From NCBI GenBank assembly GCA_017506865.1, contig JAFCMP010000173.1, positions 56,332-120,331 of the forward strand: a stretch of 64,000 nucleotides of DNA, given 5' to 3'. A program made the position numbers and the translations under genes. This DNA is from Tribonema minus. Taxonomy: Eukaryota > Sar > Xanthophyceae > Tribonematales > Tribonemataceae. The notes under the pieces are model-generated. The model searched no databases, had not been told where the DNA came from, and saw nothing but the letters and a program-made list of their open reading frames with translations. This document shows positions 27,501 through 38,000 of this stretch, in pieces. The first letter of the stretch is position 1. Each line of letters begins with the position of its first letter.

Positions 27501-28794
27501 ACTACTGCTGCCGCTGCTGCTGCTGCCACTGCCACCGTCATCGGTGCCAGCATTGTTATTGAGTTGCCGCCGCGCCTTGCGTGGCTTAACCTGTAGGCAG
27601 AAGTGTCGATATCATGCAAGCACCCATGTAAGCACCGAGTGTGACACTTGAAGTGTTGCAGCTGCCCTTGCAAAGGTCAAATTGATGACAATACCAAGAC
27701 AACAGCAGGACTAATCCTCAAAGCTTCACCCCATGCTCCCCTCCCTACAGGATGAAAGAAGGACACCTAGTGTTCTCAGGTGACCTCTAGACATCCCGGT
27801 GTGGCAAGGGCACGCATTTAAGATGTCGGCAAGATGTGCTTGTATGTTACAGCATACACACAAGTATTCTCCGAGTGAGCACATTCATTTTCAAAAGACG
27901 CCCCGTGCACTGGTTGCACCGGTAATCGTACCACTTTCTGTATGGTTTTGACCTGTACTGGATGCCGCTCATAATCCGGTACACGTGACTGGTGGTGTGA
28001 AGCAGCCCGTAATGCTCCTACCAAACTTCTGAAAATACAGTTTTGGGCAGGAGACCTGGCGAGAGTTTACTATCCTTGTGCCTTTGAAGTTCAGCCGCTG
28101 ATGCCAGTTGTTGAGTACTCGTACTGGTACTGGTTGAATTTTTTTCTGCACTACGCGCACCTGGTTGAGCAATGGCCCTACGGGCCATCTCATAGATGTA
28201 AGAGGGCAGCATAGAATGCAGACCACTTGCATTGAATCAGACCATTGGCATTAGATCAAATCATTGACTGTTGCATTTCTGATGAGGTGACAAGTTTTGC
28301 CAGGCCCTTGACTCATGGCCACCAGATGCAGCAGGCATGTTGTTAAGCGACTTGTAAAATGCAACAATGCCTGCATGACAAAGCGTGACATTGGTGAAAT
28401 TTTGAGGTTAGGGCGACTGCTATTAGGACTGTAAGTGTGGCAACTGTGTAGGGCTGTGCTCGGCACTTGGACGCAAAATATACAGAAATTTACTGAAGTA
28501 GTGTAACTTGAAGAGGACTGCAGCTGGGGCTGAAGTAGTGGCGTAAGCAGCAGCTACAGAAGATTTGGGAATTTGAGCATCATCTGATCTCAATCTGCTG
28601 CTTGCTGCCATGAAGCTAGACAAAGCACCACTATATTGCAAGGTTTGGATTGTACCACTCTTAAACTGTGTTTGCGTGTGGCGCTTTGAGCCACAAGAAT
28701 TGTGCATCACATGTGGCGCTGCTGACATCTGTGCACTGCGAATAAGTATGCCGAATAGAGTCAAACCAGTACTTGCGCATCCATCACGCTTTAA

Positions 28795-28825
<31 letters not shown>

Positions 28826-31800
28826 TGCATCGTCCAAAAGTCATAGGTGTGTACCTGTTTGTGTGAGTGTATCTACGACTCCGCTTGTGATGCAGCACAT
28901 GGCATAGCATAATGGATTTTGCTAAAAGAAGTGCTGACATACTACCAATAATGTTTAAACAGCTGGCCACACATGTGCAGTGTTGCCATACACTGTTGCT
29001 GAATGTTGATGTATGTTTGCATTGGTTGCATATGATGCATGACCTGGACTGCTGAAGGTGGTTGCTGTCAATGGCAAATACAAGGTTTTGAGTCAAAGGC
29101 TGTTCTTAGACTAGCTAGTGGGTAAATTAGAGTGTGACAACGAATATTAAAAAAAAACGCGTTGTTTTCGCTGGTGTGGGTTATTCATTATACAACGAAT
29201 AACTGACGACAGCGCTTGACGAGAATTCGTAGTTTCGCTTTTTTGTGTGAATGCTCTGCAGCTCGTTTGAACGAGCTCTGCTGCACCGTGTGACGACATT
29301 GGCGGCACGCATGAGATGCGCTGGGTGCCGAGCAGCGTATTGCCACCGCTGCCTGGCCCTTCAAAGAGTGCGCTATGCTTGCACACATGGCCAAACAACG
29401 AAACTTGCACGAAACTTGTACGGGGCACAAAAGCCGAGTGTTTGCTTGCACGGGGGCACGCGTCGAGTGCTGGCTTGCACACTCAAAGTGCTTGCTTTCA
29501 TGATAGTCTGAGCCCCTCCAGCTTTCACTGCATGTTTCACTAAAGTTCAAGTTCTGATTGAAGTTCAACATGAAGTTGTTAAAACTGTGTGAACTGTCTA
29601 AACAAGACAATGCCCTGGGTATGATTCATGCAAAGCTCAGCATTGTGTAGCAACTGTTTTGGAGCTGCCGCACCTTGTACGGAGCGCGACTGAGATGCTT
29701 GCAAGTCCGAGAGGGGAGAGTAGCTTCTCTCAAACGCTACCTTATCTCAGGACGGTAGGCATTACTGGTAGAATACAGCAGCAACGATAAAATAACGAAT
29801 ATACAGAACATAACGAATAACTAACGAATGGTCGAGTAACAGTGCCCAATAAGTAACCATAGCAATAGTTGTCACACTTCAGAGTAAATGCGCTCAAACA
29901 CAGTTTTACCTAAACTACATGTATATACGTTGTCAGCTTCAAAAAGCGGACAAGACATTTTTCACCGCCTCTCACCTCTGCACCTTTTATTAAAGCAATT
30001 AAAATGACCTGGACCAATTTGCTCACCTTGTCCTTGCCGAGCAAGTAGATCGCCGCTTGTACCACCTCCTGCTCCCGCAGCCCCCGCTCACCCACGACCA
30101 GCTGCGGCTTCGCCGCTCCAGGCCCAAAGCGGCGGGAAATAATCTTGCGAGCTTCCTGCAGCACCGCCTCTACCTCTGCCAGCGGCTTCCATTTGATCCG
30201 CAGCACAGTAGGGCCGTTGGGCCCGGATGACCGGGTGCATGTCGCCAGGGCAGTTGTCGAGTCCCCCCCCTGTGCGCCAAGCACCGTCATTGTGTTGTAG
30301 TTGGTCCGACCTTTGATGACCTCCTGACGCTCATCGAGCGTGTTGATGAGCTTGACGCCCGCGTTTGCGATGGCCTCGCAGTCGTCCATGCTGAGGCCCT
30401 GGCCGTCCACGACGCTCACTACGATCTTTGCAGGGGCGGACGCGGCAGACTGCTTGTAGTGCGTGGGGTCCGACGGCATGCCATGCTGAGCGACGGCGCT
30501 CGCAACGACGCTCTTGCCCTGCTTGGGGGTCCCGACAAGCAGCACATTCGTGAGCACCGTCGCCGCCAGCTCATCGCCCCACATCGCCGTCATCTCGGCT
30601 CTCTGCACCTGATGCGTCTCACTCAGCAGCTCGTCTACAATGTGGTGCTCCTGGCTTTACCACTGAGCTAAAAAGCTTGTGCACACTTGGCAGGGTAGCC
30701 GTCCCCTTCTGGGGTGCCAGGATACCACATTCCGCCGTCCCCTTCTGGGGTGCCAGGATACCACAACAACAGCTGTCACTGCAGCGACCTCAGTGCCGCC
30801 GCCGTTGCCGTTGCCGCTGCCACCAGCATGTGCGTTCAAGGCCATGAACGACTTGAGCAGCCGCCGCAGAGCATCATGCAGCAGCACGACCATGGGCTGC
30901 ATGCCGCATATGTCACTGTCCCCGCTGCCGCCATTGCCACCACCGCCACCGCCACCGCCACCGCCGATAACCTCCTCATCGTCATCGAGCTGCGGCTGCC
31001 GCGCGTGCACGTCGCCGCGGTGCCGCAGCACAAAGTATGAGCCACAGTTAGGGTCCCGCACCATGGTGTTGCCATCCTTGGTCACGAAGTCGCAGAGCAC
31101 GACGGCCTCGTACTTGGGGTCGCGGCGCACATGCCACATTTGATCTGGCTGCGGGTCCTCAGGGTCGCGGACGTGTATGCCGTGGAGGCCAGGCGGCGCG
31201 TGCTTGGGCACATTCTGCGGCCACGGGTTGTTGCGGCACCGCTGGAGGTCTGCCATGAACCTCTGACCTCTGAACCTCTGATCTTAACCTCTGATCTGAT
31301 CCTTTTCCAGCGTGCTGGTCCAGTGGCTAGACACTGATGCCCCGTCATCGATGGGGCCATCAGGCAGCGCCAGCGGGCCAGAGTCACCCACTGGCTTGTG
31401 CATGATGTCCACCTCCAGTTGGCGCTGGCCACCCCGAGCGCCAACAGGCTTATGCCGCTGGACGAGCAGCACGTGAGTGATGGCAGGGCTGTCATCGGTG
31501 CCAATGCGCATGGTCTGTGCTGCGCATGGCGAGGAGCTGTTCTTGCGCGCTATAATTGTCAAATCCGCGTTGAACTGGCGCATCAACGCCTTGACATCGG
31601 CATCGTTGATGTCTTCCTTGTCAGCCTCAACAGCGCGGCGGTGGTCGTTTGCCTCTGCCAGGCGCGCCACAGCACGAAAACGCAGGTCGCGCCGGGCATC
31701 CTCGGCCTCCAAGGCGTCTGCGGAGAAGAGCGCCTCCAATACCGCGTCAAGCCAGTTCATGTGCGTGGACACAGGATGGATGCCTCGCTTTGCAAGTCGT

Positions 31801-32711
31801 GCCACCAAGGACGTTTCTAAGCGGCCACGTCGTTCTGGCTGCTGCTGCAGCTCGGTGACCGCGGTGGAAATCTTGTACGACATGAACGGGTCGTCAATCA
31901 CCACAAACCCTCCTGCCAGGGCACGCTCTGATGCCCCCGCCTCCTCAAACTCGGCAGGCGGGGGGGGCAGGAAGCCTAGCGGCACTGCTGTCGTTGCGGC
32001 CGGCATGCGTGCCCCCAAGTTCTCGTCATCAGAGCTGAAAAAGAGACGAGGAAGGCAGAGCAGAGCGCACCAGGTGCTCAGCAAAGCTGCGTATCTATGC
32101 TGCCCAGTATCGTCCATCATGTGCAATAACCTTGACAAGTGTGACAGTTGCGCTTATTCTAGTTGATCGGTCGGTGGCTGATGACGTCAGTGCACCAACA
32201 CGTCAAACAAACGGTGTACAGAGGCGATGCACACACGCCATGCAGTACTGGCAACCGGAGAATTGTTTTTGGGTTCCACTTGGTAATCCACTAACCTCTG
32301 GTCACCGGGCACGTGCGGCTCTTCTTGTGGTGCTGCTGCAGCTCCTGCCGCCTGGAGGAACCGATCTTTGAGCTGCTGCAGAGTTGCCAGCTCCTGGTCT
32401 CCCCTCCACAGGCTGCAGTGCGCCCATCCATTCACCTATTTGGGGGCGGTTGCCGCAGGCAGCAATGCTCTGATCACCGCTGTCACGTTGCCTCCAAGAC
32501 TGGTTGGGCCATGGGGTTTACCATGAGCATCCACCCTCTTGTATGAGAGTTGAGCCTTCTCACTCAGCGTGCCCACGCCTATCTGCTCTCCCTTGCTGGC
32601 GGCATGTGAAAAAAACTTGACGGTGTCTCCTGCTTTGGGCACGGCATTACCCCCATTCTCTTGCATCTCCATCAGCTTCCGCAACGTGCAGTAGAACCGG
32701 GCATCCGGCAT
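21547..32711 (-). CDS. Large dynamin/SLIP-GC-like P-loop GTPase with N-terminal extension
   Basis: The 3' four exons join in frame on the minus strand: 30650-30027, 27590-26385, 24828-24653, 22519-21547 (992 residues). Motifs in order are a P-loop GTPKQGKS (30533-30510), a switch-like region ending GPTVLRIKW, DLPGI (27092-27078, the G3 motif DxxG), then LIWHVV and a G4-like PTDKE near 26840. The order and the helical C-terminus resemble dynamin-superfamily large GTPases, especially SLIP-GC. An Asp/Ser/Gly-rich stretch precedes the G3 half, and a basic patch (KKTKLKARSRKKHQ) lies in the last exon. Upstream, same-frame exons 32711-32296 and 32034 to about 30789 extend the protein by over 500 residues, including MNWLDAVLEALF and THVLLVQRH, which could be a decayed OTU-like fold. 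In-frame stops at 32438-32436 and 31286-31284 interrupt this part. Either tiny introns remove them or the 5' half is decaying. Function unknown. Confidence 0.68.
23330..23820. mobile_element. Non-autonomous DNA transposon with AGCCGG ends
   Basis: About 490 bases with imperfect inverted ends: the left starts AGCCGGAACCGTCTGAA, and the right, read from the other strand, starts GAGCCGG then AACCGTCTGAA. CCGGCT and AGACGG/CCGTCT motifs are repeated many times near both ends and not in the middle, typical of subterminal repeats in hAT-like elements. No transposase is encoded. No clear target duplication is visible. It lies in the last intron of the large GTPase gene. Confidence 0.6.
25737..26114. 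mobile_element. MITE, 378 bases, with long inverted repeats and TCTG target duplication
   Basis: The left arm begins AGGGCAGAATTTTTTGTTGG and the right arm ends with its complement (AAAATTCTGCCCT). Further inward the arms still match, for example GCCTGTCGTGCACGAGG against its inverse, and CCCTAGGGGGCAGTTCG against CGAACTGCCCCCTAGGG. The arms are over 100 bases long. The element is flanked by TCTG on both sides (25733-25736 and 26115-26118), a probable 4-base target duplication. The centre is rich in AACTTCAAGTT-type short palindromes. It lies in an intron of the large GTPase gene. Confidence 0.85.
28795..28828. repeat. GT microsatellite
   Basis: A run of GT dinucleotides interrupted once by AT, inside the 2.4-kb intron (27591-30026) of the large GTPase gene. 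Confidence 0.95.
29131..29878. mobile_element. Non-autonomous DNA transposon with AGTGTGACAAC ends
   Basis: A 748-base segment begins AGTGTGACAAC and ends with its exact complement GTTGTCACACT. Near both ends the motif AACGAATA is repeated (at least two copies left and three or more right). A similar end, ATGTGACAACTATTGCTA, appears at about 24088, suggesting a second, more decayed copy. No transposase is present and no clear target duplication is visible. It lies in the 27591-30026 intron of the large GTPase gene. Confidence 0.65.
30698..30765. repeat. Tandem 36-base duplication in the 5' half of the GTPase gene
   Basis: GCCGTCCCCTTCTGGGGTGC plus 12 more bases occurs at 30698-30729 and again at 30734-30765. 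The period is 36, so on the minus strand it repeats 12 residues in frame (SWHPRRGR twice). It lies just downstream of the probable donor site that ends the upstream exon, so it is more likely intronic than coding. Confidence 0.85.
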
Positions 32712-33016
32712 GATGCCGAGGGCAGCCCCAAGCCGCGCTCCTCACTCCTCTCTCCGATGTTCGGCAACTTCAAGAGTTTCGTGTGTAGTACCGTAGGTAT
32801 TGGGGGCTACCTCATGGCAAGTGCCGACTGATCATTGCCAGCTAGGCTAGCTGCACACTCTCACTGCTTGCGTCACCAGAGGCTAGGGTTAGGAGCAAAT
32901 GGGCAGCCTGTATAAACACATGCATGACACCTCACACACTAAAAAAAAAGAAAGCTTTTTCCACTTTTGTTTCCCCTTCTCAAAACCAGCAGCCCAAACT
33001 TCAAGAGTTTGCGTAC

Positions 33017-33119
33017 TTTTAATTAATTCTCGCTCAGGGCGCGGGTGATTGGCATCTAGCTGTAAGGAATCTACATGTCGTATGACAGTCTGAAAGTGTC
33101 GCAACGACAACCACTCAAA
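33017..33119 (-). mobile_element. Solo 3' tail of a family A non-LTR retroelement
   Basis: On the minus strand these 103 bases match the last bases of the family A copies at 52679-52917 and 52928-53668, from the TTTGAGTGGTTGTCG after the coding end to the AT-rich tail. The copy is heavily 5' truncated. It is bordered by GTAC on both sides (33013-33016 and 33120-33123), the same tetranucleotide that starts the duplications around the plus-strand copies. Confidence 0.85.
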
Positions 33120-33750
33120 GTACAGCACGGAGGCTTCCCACGTGGTCCCCCACCGTAGTACTAGCTCCGCTCAAGGGAGCTTAACTTCAGCGATCGGACG
33201 AGGGCTGGTGCTGTCACCATGATATGGCCGTACCCTTTTTTTTGCGTACTTGGACGGTACGTATAGCTGCAACCGCGAGGTTTCGGTGTGCAGAACGATT
33301 TGGCGACGCAGGCCGAGAGGCGCTGGCGGCTGGGACTTGCGAGAGCTGAGAAGACTGGCGAATTTCCTCTGGGTTCACCGCCGTCTGCGGCCGCCGCGTG
33401 CCTCGAGACGCGAGAAGGCATGGCCAAGTTTCTGACGTGGCACTCTGAGGCTGAAACACGTGGGTAGGCTGAGAAGGCTTGGGGCGGCCAGATTCACTGG
33501 ACGACGCGTGTCATTATGACACGTGTCACACGCTCGTAAGTGCGCTCAGCTCGAGACTGGCAGTGCCTCGCCGGCCTTGCAGTCACCGTCATGCAGCGCC
33601 CACGTTGTGCAGTAGAGCAAGAAGCAACTCGCGAGCAGGCTAAGCGAGGTTGGTGGCAGCAGCGATCGTCTAGACCTGGATCTGCACCTGCACTTAGAAG
33701 ACAGGACAGGTAGGTACCTGTGACCTCCGTGCAGGCGCCTGTTGGCGCCC

Positions 33751-34490
33751 AGGATTGCCATGTCTACTCTGCTGCAGTGCTGCCCGCACGCGGAGGACGG
33801 AGCTCGGAGCTGGAGGACGTTTGTGGAAAGCAGCGCCAGCTCAGAGGTTGGCGCGCGCTTACGGAGTTGTTGGGAGCACCAGCCATGCCAGAAGCCGCAG
33901 CAGCAATACCAGCAGCGTCGGGAGCAGCATCAGCAGCACCGACAGCACCACCAACAGCAGCAGCAGCACCAGCAGCAGCACACCCATAACTTCGTACGTA
34001 GGCAGTATCCTGGGGCCTGATGGCGCTCAGCATGCTACATGCACTCCTCGGGAGTGTTGCTCACATGCAGATGACGGAGCTTGTGGCTGGGTTGCGGTTG
34101 TGGGATCGACGACAGCATCTGCAGCTGCGCTGGCAGCTGAGGATGGACCTATGAAGTGGAGCGCGCTTGGAGTGTCCGCAGCGGCATACAGAGGCACTAT
34201 GTTGGCAGGATTGCTACATCCACTCTCCTGGAGTGTTGCTCAGATGTGGAGGACAGAGGAAGGGGCCGGGGCGCGCTTGTGGGATTGCTGCTAGCAACAG
34301 CAGCGCTCAGGGCAGCGGTAGGGATTGGAGCGCGCTTGTGGATTCGTTGGCAGCAGCAGCAGCAGCAGCAGGACCTGCATTTGTTCCGCACCTGCAGCAG
34401 AGGCACTATCTTGGGGCCTATAGACTAATGGCACCCATGATTGCGACAACCACTCCCTTGGAGTGTTGCCCATATCAGGATGCAAGGGGG
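33751..34490. repeat. Four degenerate repeats of about 170-270 bases
   Basis: A recurring block resembling ATTGCTACATCCACTCTCCT then GGAGTGTTGCTC occurs near 33755, 34030, 34205 and 34437, followed by GAGGACGGAG-like and GCGCGCTTG-like segments and CAG runs. The start of the next unit is often CACTAT-TTGGGGCCT. Translated on the plus strand, all four units give variants of AT-TLLECC--AEDGA, but in different frames, so a present-day protein is doubtful. Confidence 0.6.
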
Positions 34491-34769
34491 GCCTGGAGCG
34501 CGTTAAGCCTGCGCGCTTGCCAGCAGCAGCGGCAGCAGCAGCTTTGCCGGACCTAACTGTGACGGCACCATTTTGTGGGGCTTGCTGCAACCACAATGGC
34601 CCGCGAGCTGAGGGCGGACATGTGTGCTGGAGCTTTATTGCAGTGAAGCAGTTGCTGGGACTTCCGCTACTGCAGGGGGAGGGTATGTAGTCGTAGTGGT
34701 AGCTGTAGTTGGGTGGGAATGGGATGCGCTTGGGCACACCCTGTGCCTAAGCTGCTCTGGGAGCAGTCG

Positions 34770-34863
34770 CTAATGATATTGTGTCTATATTGCATATGCT
34801 CTGCATGACACACTTTCTAATGATATTGTGTCTATATTGCATATGCTCTGCATGACACACTTT
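34770..34863. repeat. Perfect tandem repeat, two copies of 47 bases
   Basis: The unit starting CTAATGATATTGTGTCTATA and ending GACACACTTT occurs at 34770-34816 and 34817-34863, without mismatch. It ends 165 bases upstream of the FBPase start codon, so it could lie in the promoter or leader. Confidence 0.9.
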
Positions 34864-35028
34864 CTAACATACGCCTCAAACTCAAAGTCAAGCGATTAAA
34901 ATGTATACATAGCGCGTTGCTCAGCGGCACACAATCCCGGGTTGGGTCTGGGTCCGGTCTACCCAGGACTCCGGCAGCTGCTTTCAAAGTGTTGCCTGAA
35001 AGAGAGACCGCTGTCAACCGCTACCAAC

Positions 35029-38000
35029 ATGAAGGCAACTGCATTCGCGGCCGCATGTGCCGTGCTGGCCACATGCACGTAAGTACCTGCGGTCCTCTTG
35101 CTCTGCGCACGCCGCACCTCTTGGTGACGTACCTTGGAAATACTTGCATCTCGTTTGACCCCTAGTGTCATGTTGGCTACCTCGCCTGTTGAGGCATGGC
35201 AGCCATGCGCAACGCGCTGATGTCAATCGATGCATCTGCTGTTGCTGCCGCCTGCGTCGCAGGGATGCCTTCATGCCGGCAGCGCTCTCCCGGAGCCTCG
35301 TGTCTACCAACAGTCGCGCGACCCTCAGCATGGTTGCGGCCGGCACCCCTCCCGTTGCCGACCCCCCGGTACACAGCGCCTCTGCCATGACTCTGTCTCG
35401 CTTCATGCTGGAGCAGAGCATGAAGAACCAGGAGCTCCAGGAGCTTGAGGCTCTCATGTCTTCAATTCAGATTGCCTGCAAGACCATCGCCAACCTCGTG
35501 TCGCGCGCGGGAATCACGGACCTGACGGGGATGCAGGGTGGCGGCGGGTCTGTCAACATTCAGGGGGAGGAGCAGAAAAAGCTGGATGTCATCTCTAACG
35601 ATATTCTTAAGGAGTGCCTGCGCTACACAGGTACGTCGCCAACGCAATGTGATTGATTCGTTTTCTGGTGGCGTGTGCACTCTGCAGCAGCTGCCAATTT
35701 TGCATGCATGCCAAGGAAACGGAAGAAAGCGCTGATTCGAGCTGCTGAATTAGCCAAAGGGCCTGTCATGCTCAGTGAAGAAGCCGTCATGGCTTCTTTC
35801 CCTGCAACAAAGGTCAAACAAAAATCACATGATATGTCCTCCTCACCATGTCCATCACACGTGATCACATGGCTTTGTACTAGCAACACAGTGTGCTTCA
35901 CTTGCAAGGATGGCGATCGCACCTGCTGGGGATTTTGATTGGAGAAGCGAACACCTTGAATCATCGAGGACGGCTGCTGTTTTACTTGAAATATCTCGTG
36001 CACCGAACATGCTGCCATCTGCAGTCATGTCTTGACGTGGACGCATGCTGACATTAAGCCACCGCAGCAGATGTAATCACAGCCAGCTGTACTACACCAT
36101 GCTACCTCAGAAAAATTCCTTCAACTTCCCATACTTGAAGTATGCCTGTTGAAGTATGCCTTTCCAGGATATCCATGCGTTGACTGTTGTACAGATGCAA
36201 TGTCACAACGTGTACATGGTCATGTGCATTCGCGCAATGATGCTGAAAACGAGACTCTGATCCTTTGTGGATTCGTTGGAGTCAAGGTAGACCTGCCTTG
36301 AAAGCTGTAGATTATGATCCGTGATGGGTTGAGAGGTCAGGTCGTGTCGTCTGGTTTATGTACGCCCGCCTCATGCATGTAAGGAGATGCTGGTGCCCTC
36401 CACTGCAGTGGCAACACCACGCAACACCGTACTCTACATGCATTGCTGCTTCAGCTCATGCTGTGAGTCTGATGAAAAATGAAAGTTACACAGGCGCGCT
36501 TGTAGTTGTAGGCTGCACCTGGACTTGACTGTTGTGCCGCAGCAGGGGACTGATGGTGTCGAGCGTCTTTACGACAAGAGCACTGTTGCCTGTCCAACAG
36601 CTGAGGTACAAATCGTTTTGCCTGGTCTCACATGTATGTGAAGTATATACTTTTGCGTGTATGCTTCCTTTGCTTTGCACAGGCAAGCTGGGCGTGATTG
36701 CTAGTGAGGAGGAGGACCACCCTGTGCTGGTGGAGGAGGCGTTTAGCGCTAAATACGTGGCCGTGTTTGACCCCCTGGACGGCTCCTCCAACATTGATGC
36801 TGCCATTTCCACTGGTGAGTCACACACACTCAGACTAATGGTGAAGCGGAAGCACTGCCGTATCTGAGATGCACAAGATCAACAGCATGCATGAGCATCG
36901 GCCGAGATGTGCAGCAAGTCTGCAGTCTAGATTCGCTTTTTACGTGGGGTCTTGTTGTTTGCATGTTCCGCACAACTCTTGTTCATTTGTGAGTGCAGTA
37001 GACCAATATGACATCATACCTGTAAGTGCACTTGACTGTGTACTTCTTGCACTCTAAGGTGATGCAATGCCGTACCTCAAAGTGCACGTTCAAATTGCGC
37101 TTTCACAGCTTTGCCATTCGCCTTCGAATGCAATGTTGAAGTGCATACTTGCAGGGACTTCTCCCGGTGACCAGCACTGCGAGTGGCATGTAGAATCATG
37201 CTGGCCCCAATGTCAGACACTTATGCTCCACTCATGCAAGGGTGTGGCCAGCATTCTGACACAGCACTTGAGTAATTGAGAATGTTGTGACTGACTGCAC
37301 ATGGACCACGTACGCATGCATAGCATGCATCTCAAAGTCTGCCACCAACGTTACCGAGCAACTCAAGCACGTGTAACAACATGTGACACCACTTCTGTGC
37401 CTGACTTCGTAATCAAGCATGACACCACTGCCCATGTGCATAACTGTAGTCGGTCACAGCACTCACGTTGTCATGGCACCAGACACTGTCACTGTGACGC
37501 TTGATTGATGTTTCTTGCTGCTGCCACATTAACTGCCTCACATTTCTCTTGCGCATTAATCTTCTATGTAACAACAGTTCATGTCACTAGCACCACCGCC
37601 TTTGCTTTGCTGACATTGACCTATGCGCGTGTTGCTTCATGCCACAGGCACAATTTTTGGCATCTTTGAGGAGAAGGAGGAGTGCTTGGTGGACGATGAC
37701 GCTGACCTGGCAGAGGCTCAGCTCAAGTGCCTACTCAACACGCTGCAGCCTGGAGACAACCTGGTGGCTGCTGGATACTGCATGTACTCCAGCTCCACCA
37801 TTCTGGTGTTCACCATGGGCAACGGCGTGAATGGGTTCACACTGGACCCCACGGTATGCGTGACCTTCATTTTGCATGAGATGAAGAAGTACTTTTCTTG
37901 TATACGCTTACACACAATGTCAGTCACACTGTCGCCGCATCATGGGCTTCAAGTGCATCAGCACCCCTACATGTGGGCGGTGGTGCTTGCTTGCTGGCAT

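Larger units (their letters stand above)
32712..35028. other. Divergent intergenic region between the GTPase and FBPase genes
   Basis: No gene is supported here. The stretch must hold the promoters of the GTPase (minus) and FBPase (plus). It also contains a retroelement tail (33017-33119), a block of degenerate repeats (33751-34490) and a 47-base direct repeat close to FBPase (34770-34863), each listed separately. CAG/CTG runs are common and create long spurious open frames. Confidence 0.6.

Noticed and set aside
30650..30672. tRNA-like A box (TAGCTCAGTGGTAAAGCC) on the minus strand
   Set aside because: No matching B box, anticodon arm or acceptor stem follows; it lies next to a coding exon acceptor and is probably chance.
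30679..31143. Plus-strand proline-rich frame
   Set aside because: Shadow of the GTPase 5' exon on the opposite strand, created by GGC/CCG repeats.
31284..32438. Altered genetic code with TAG/TAA read as sense
   Set aside because: U2AF65, FBPase and SnoaL-like genes end at TGA, TAA and TAG in the expected places, so the standard code is in use.
33742..34020. Plus-strand polyglutamine frame
   Set aside because: Produced by CAG runs within degenerate repeats; no splice continuity or domain.
35675..35938. Plus-strand frame with [17 protein letters not shown] in FBPase intron 2
   Set aside because: It lies between in-frame FBPase exons and would disrupt the conserved protein; no known family.
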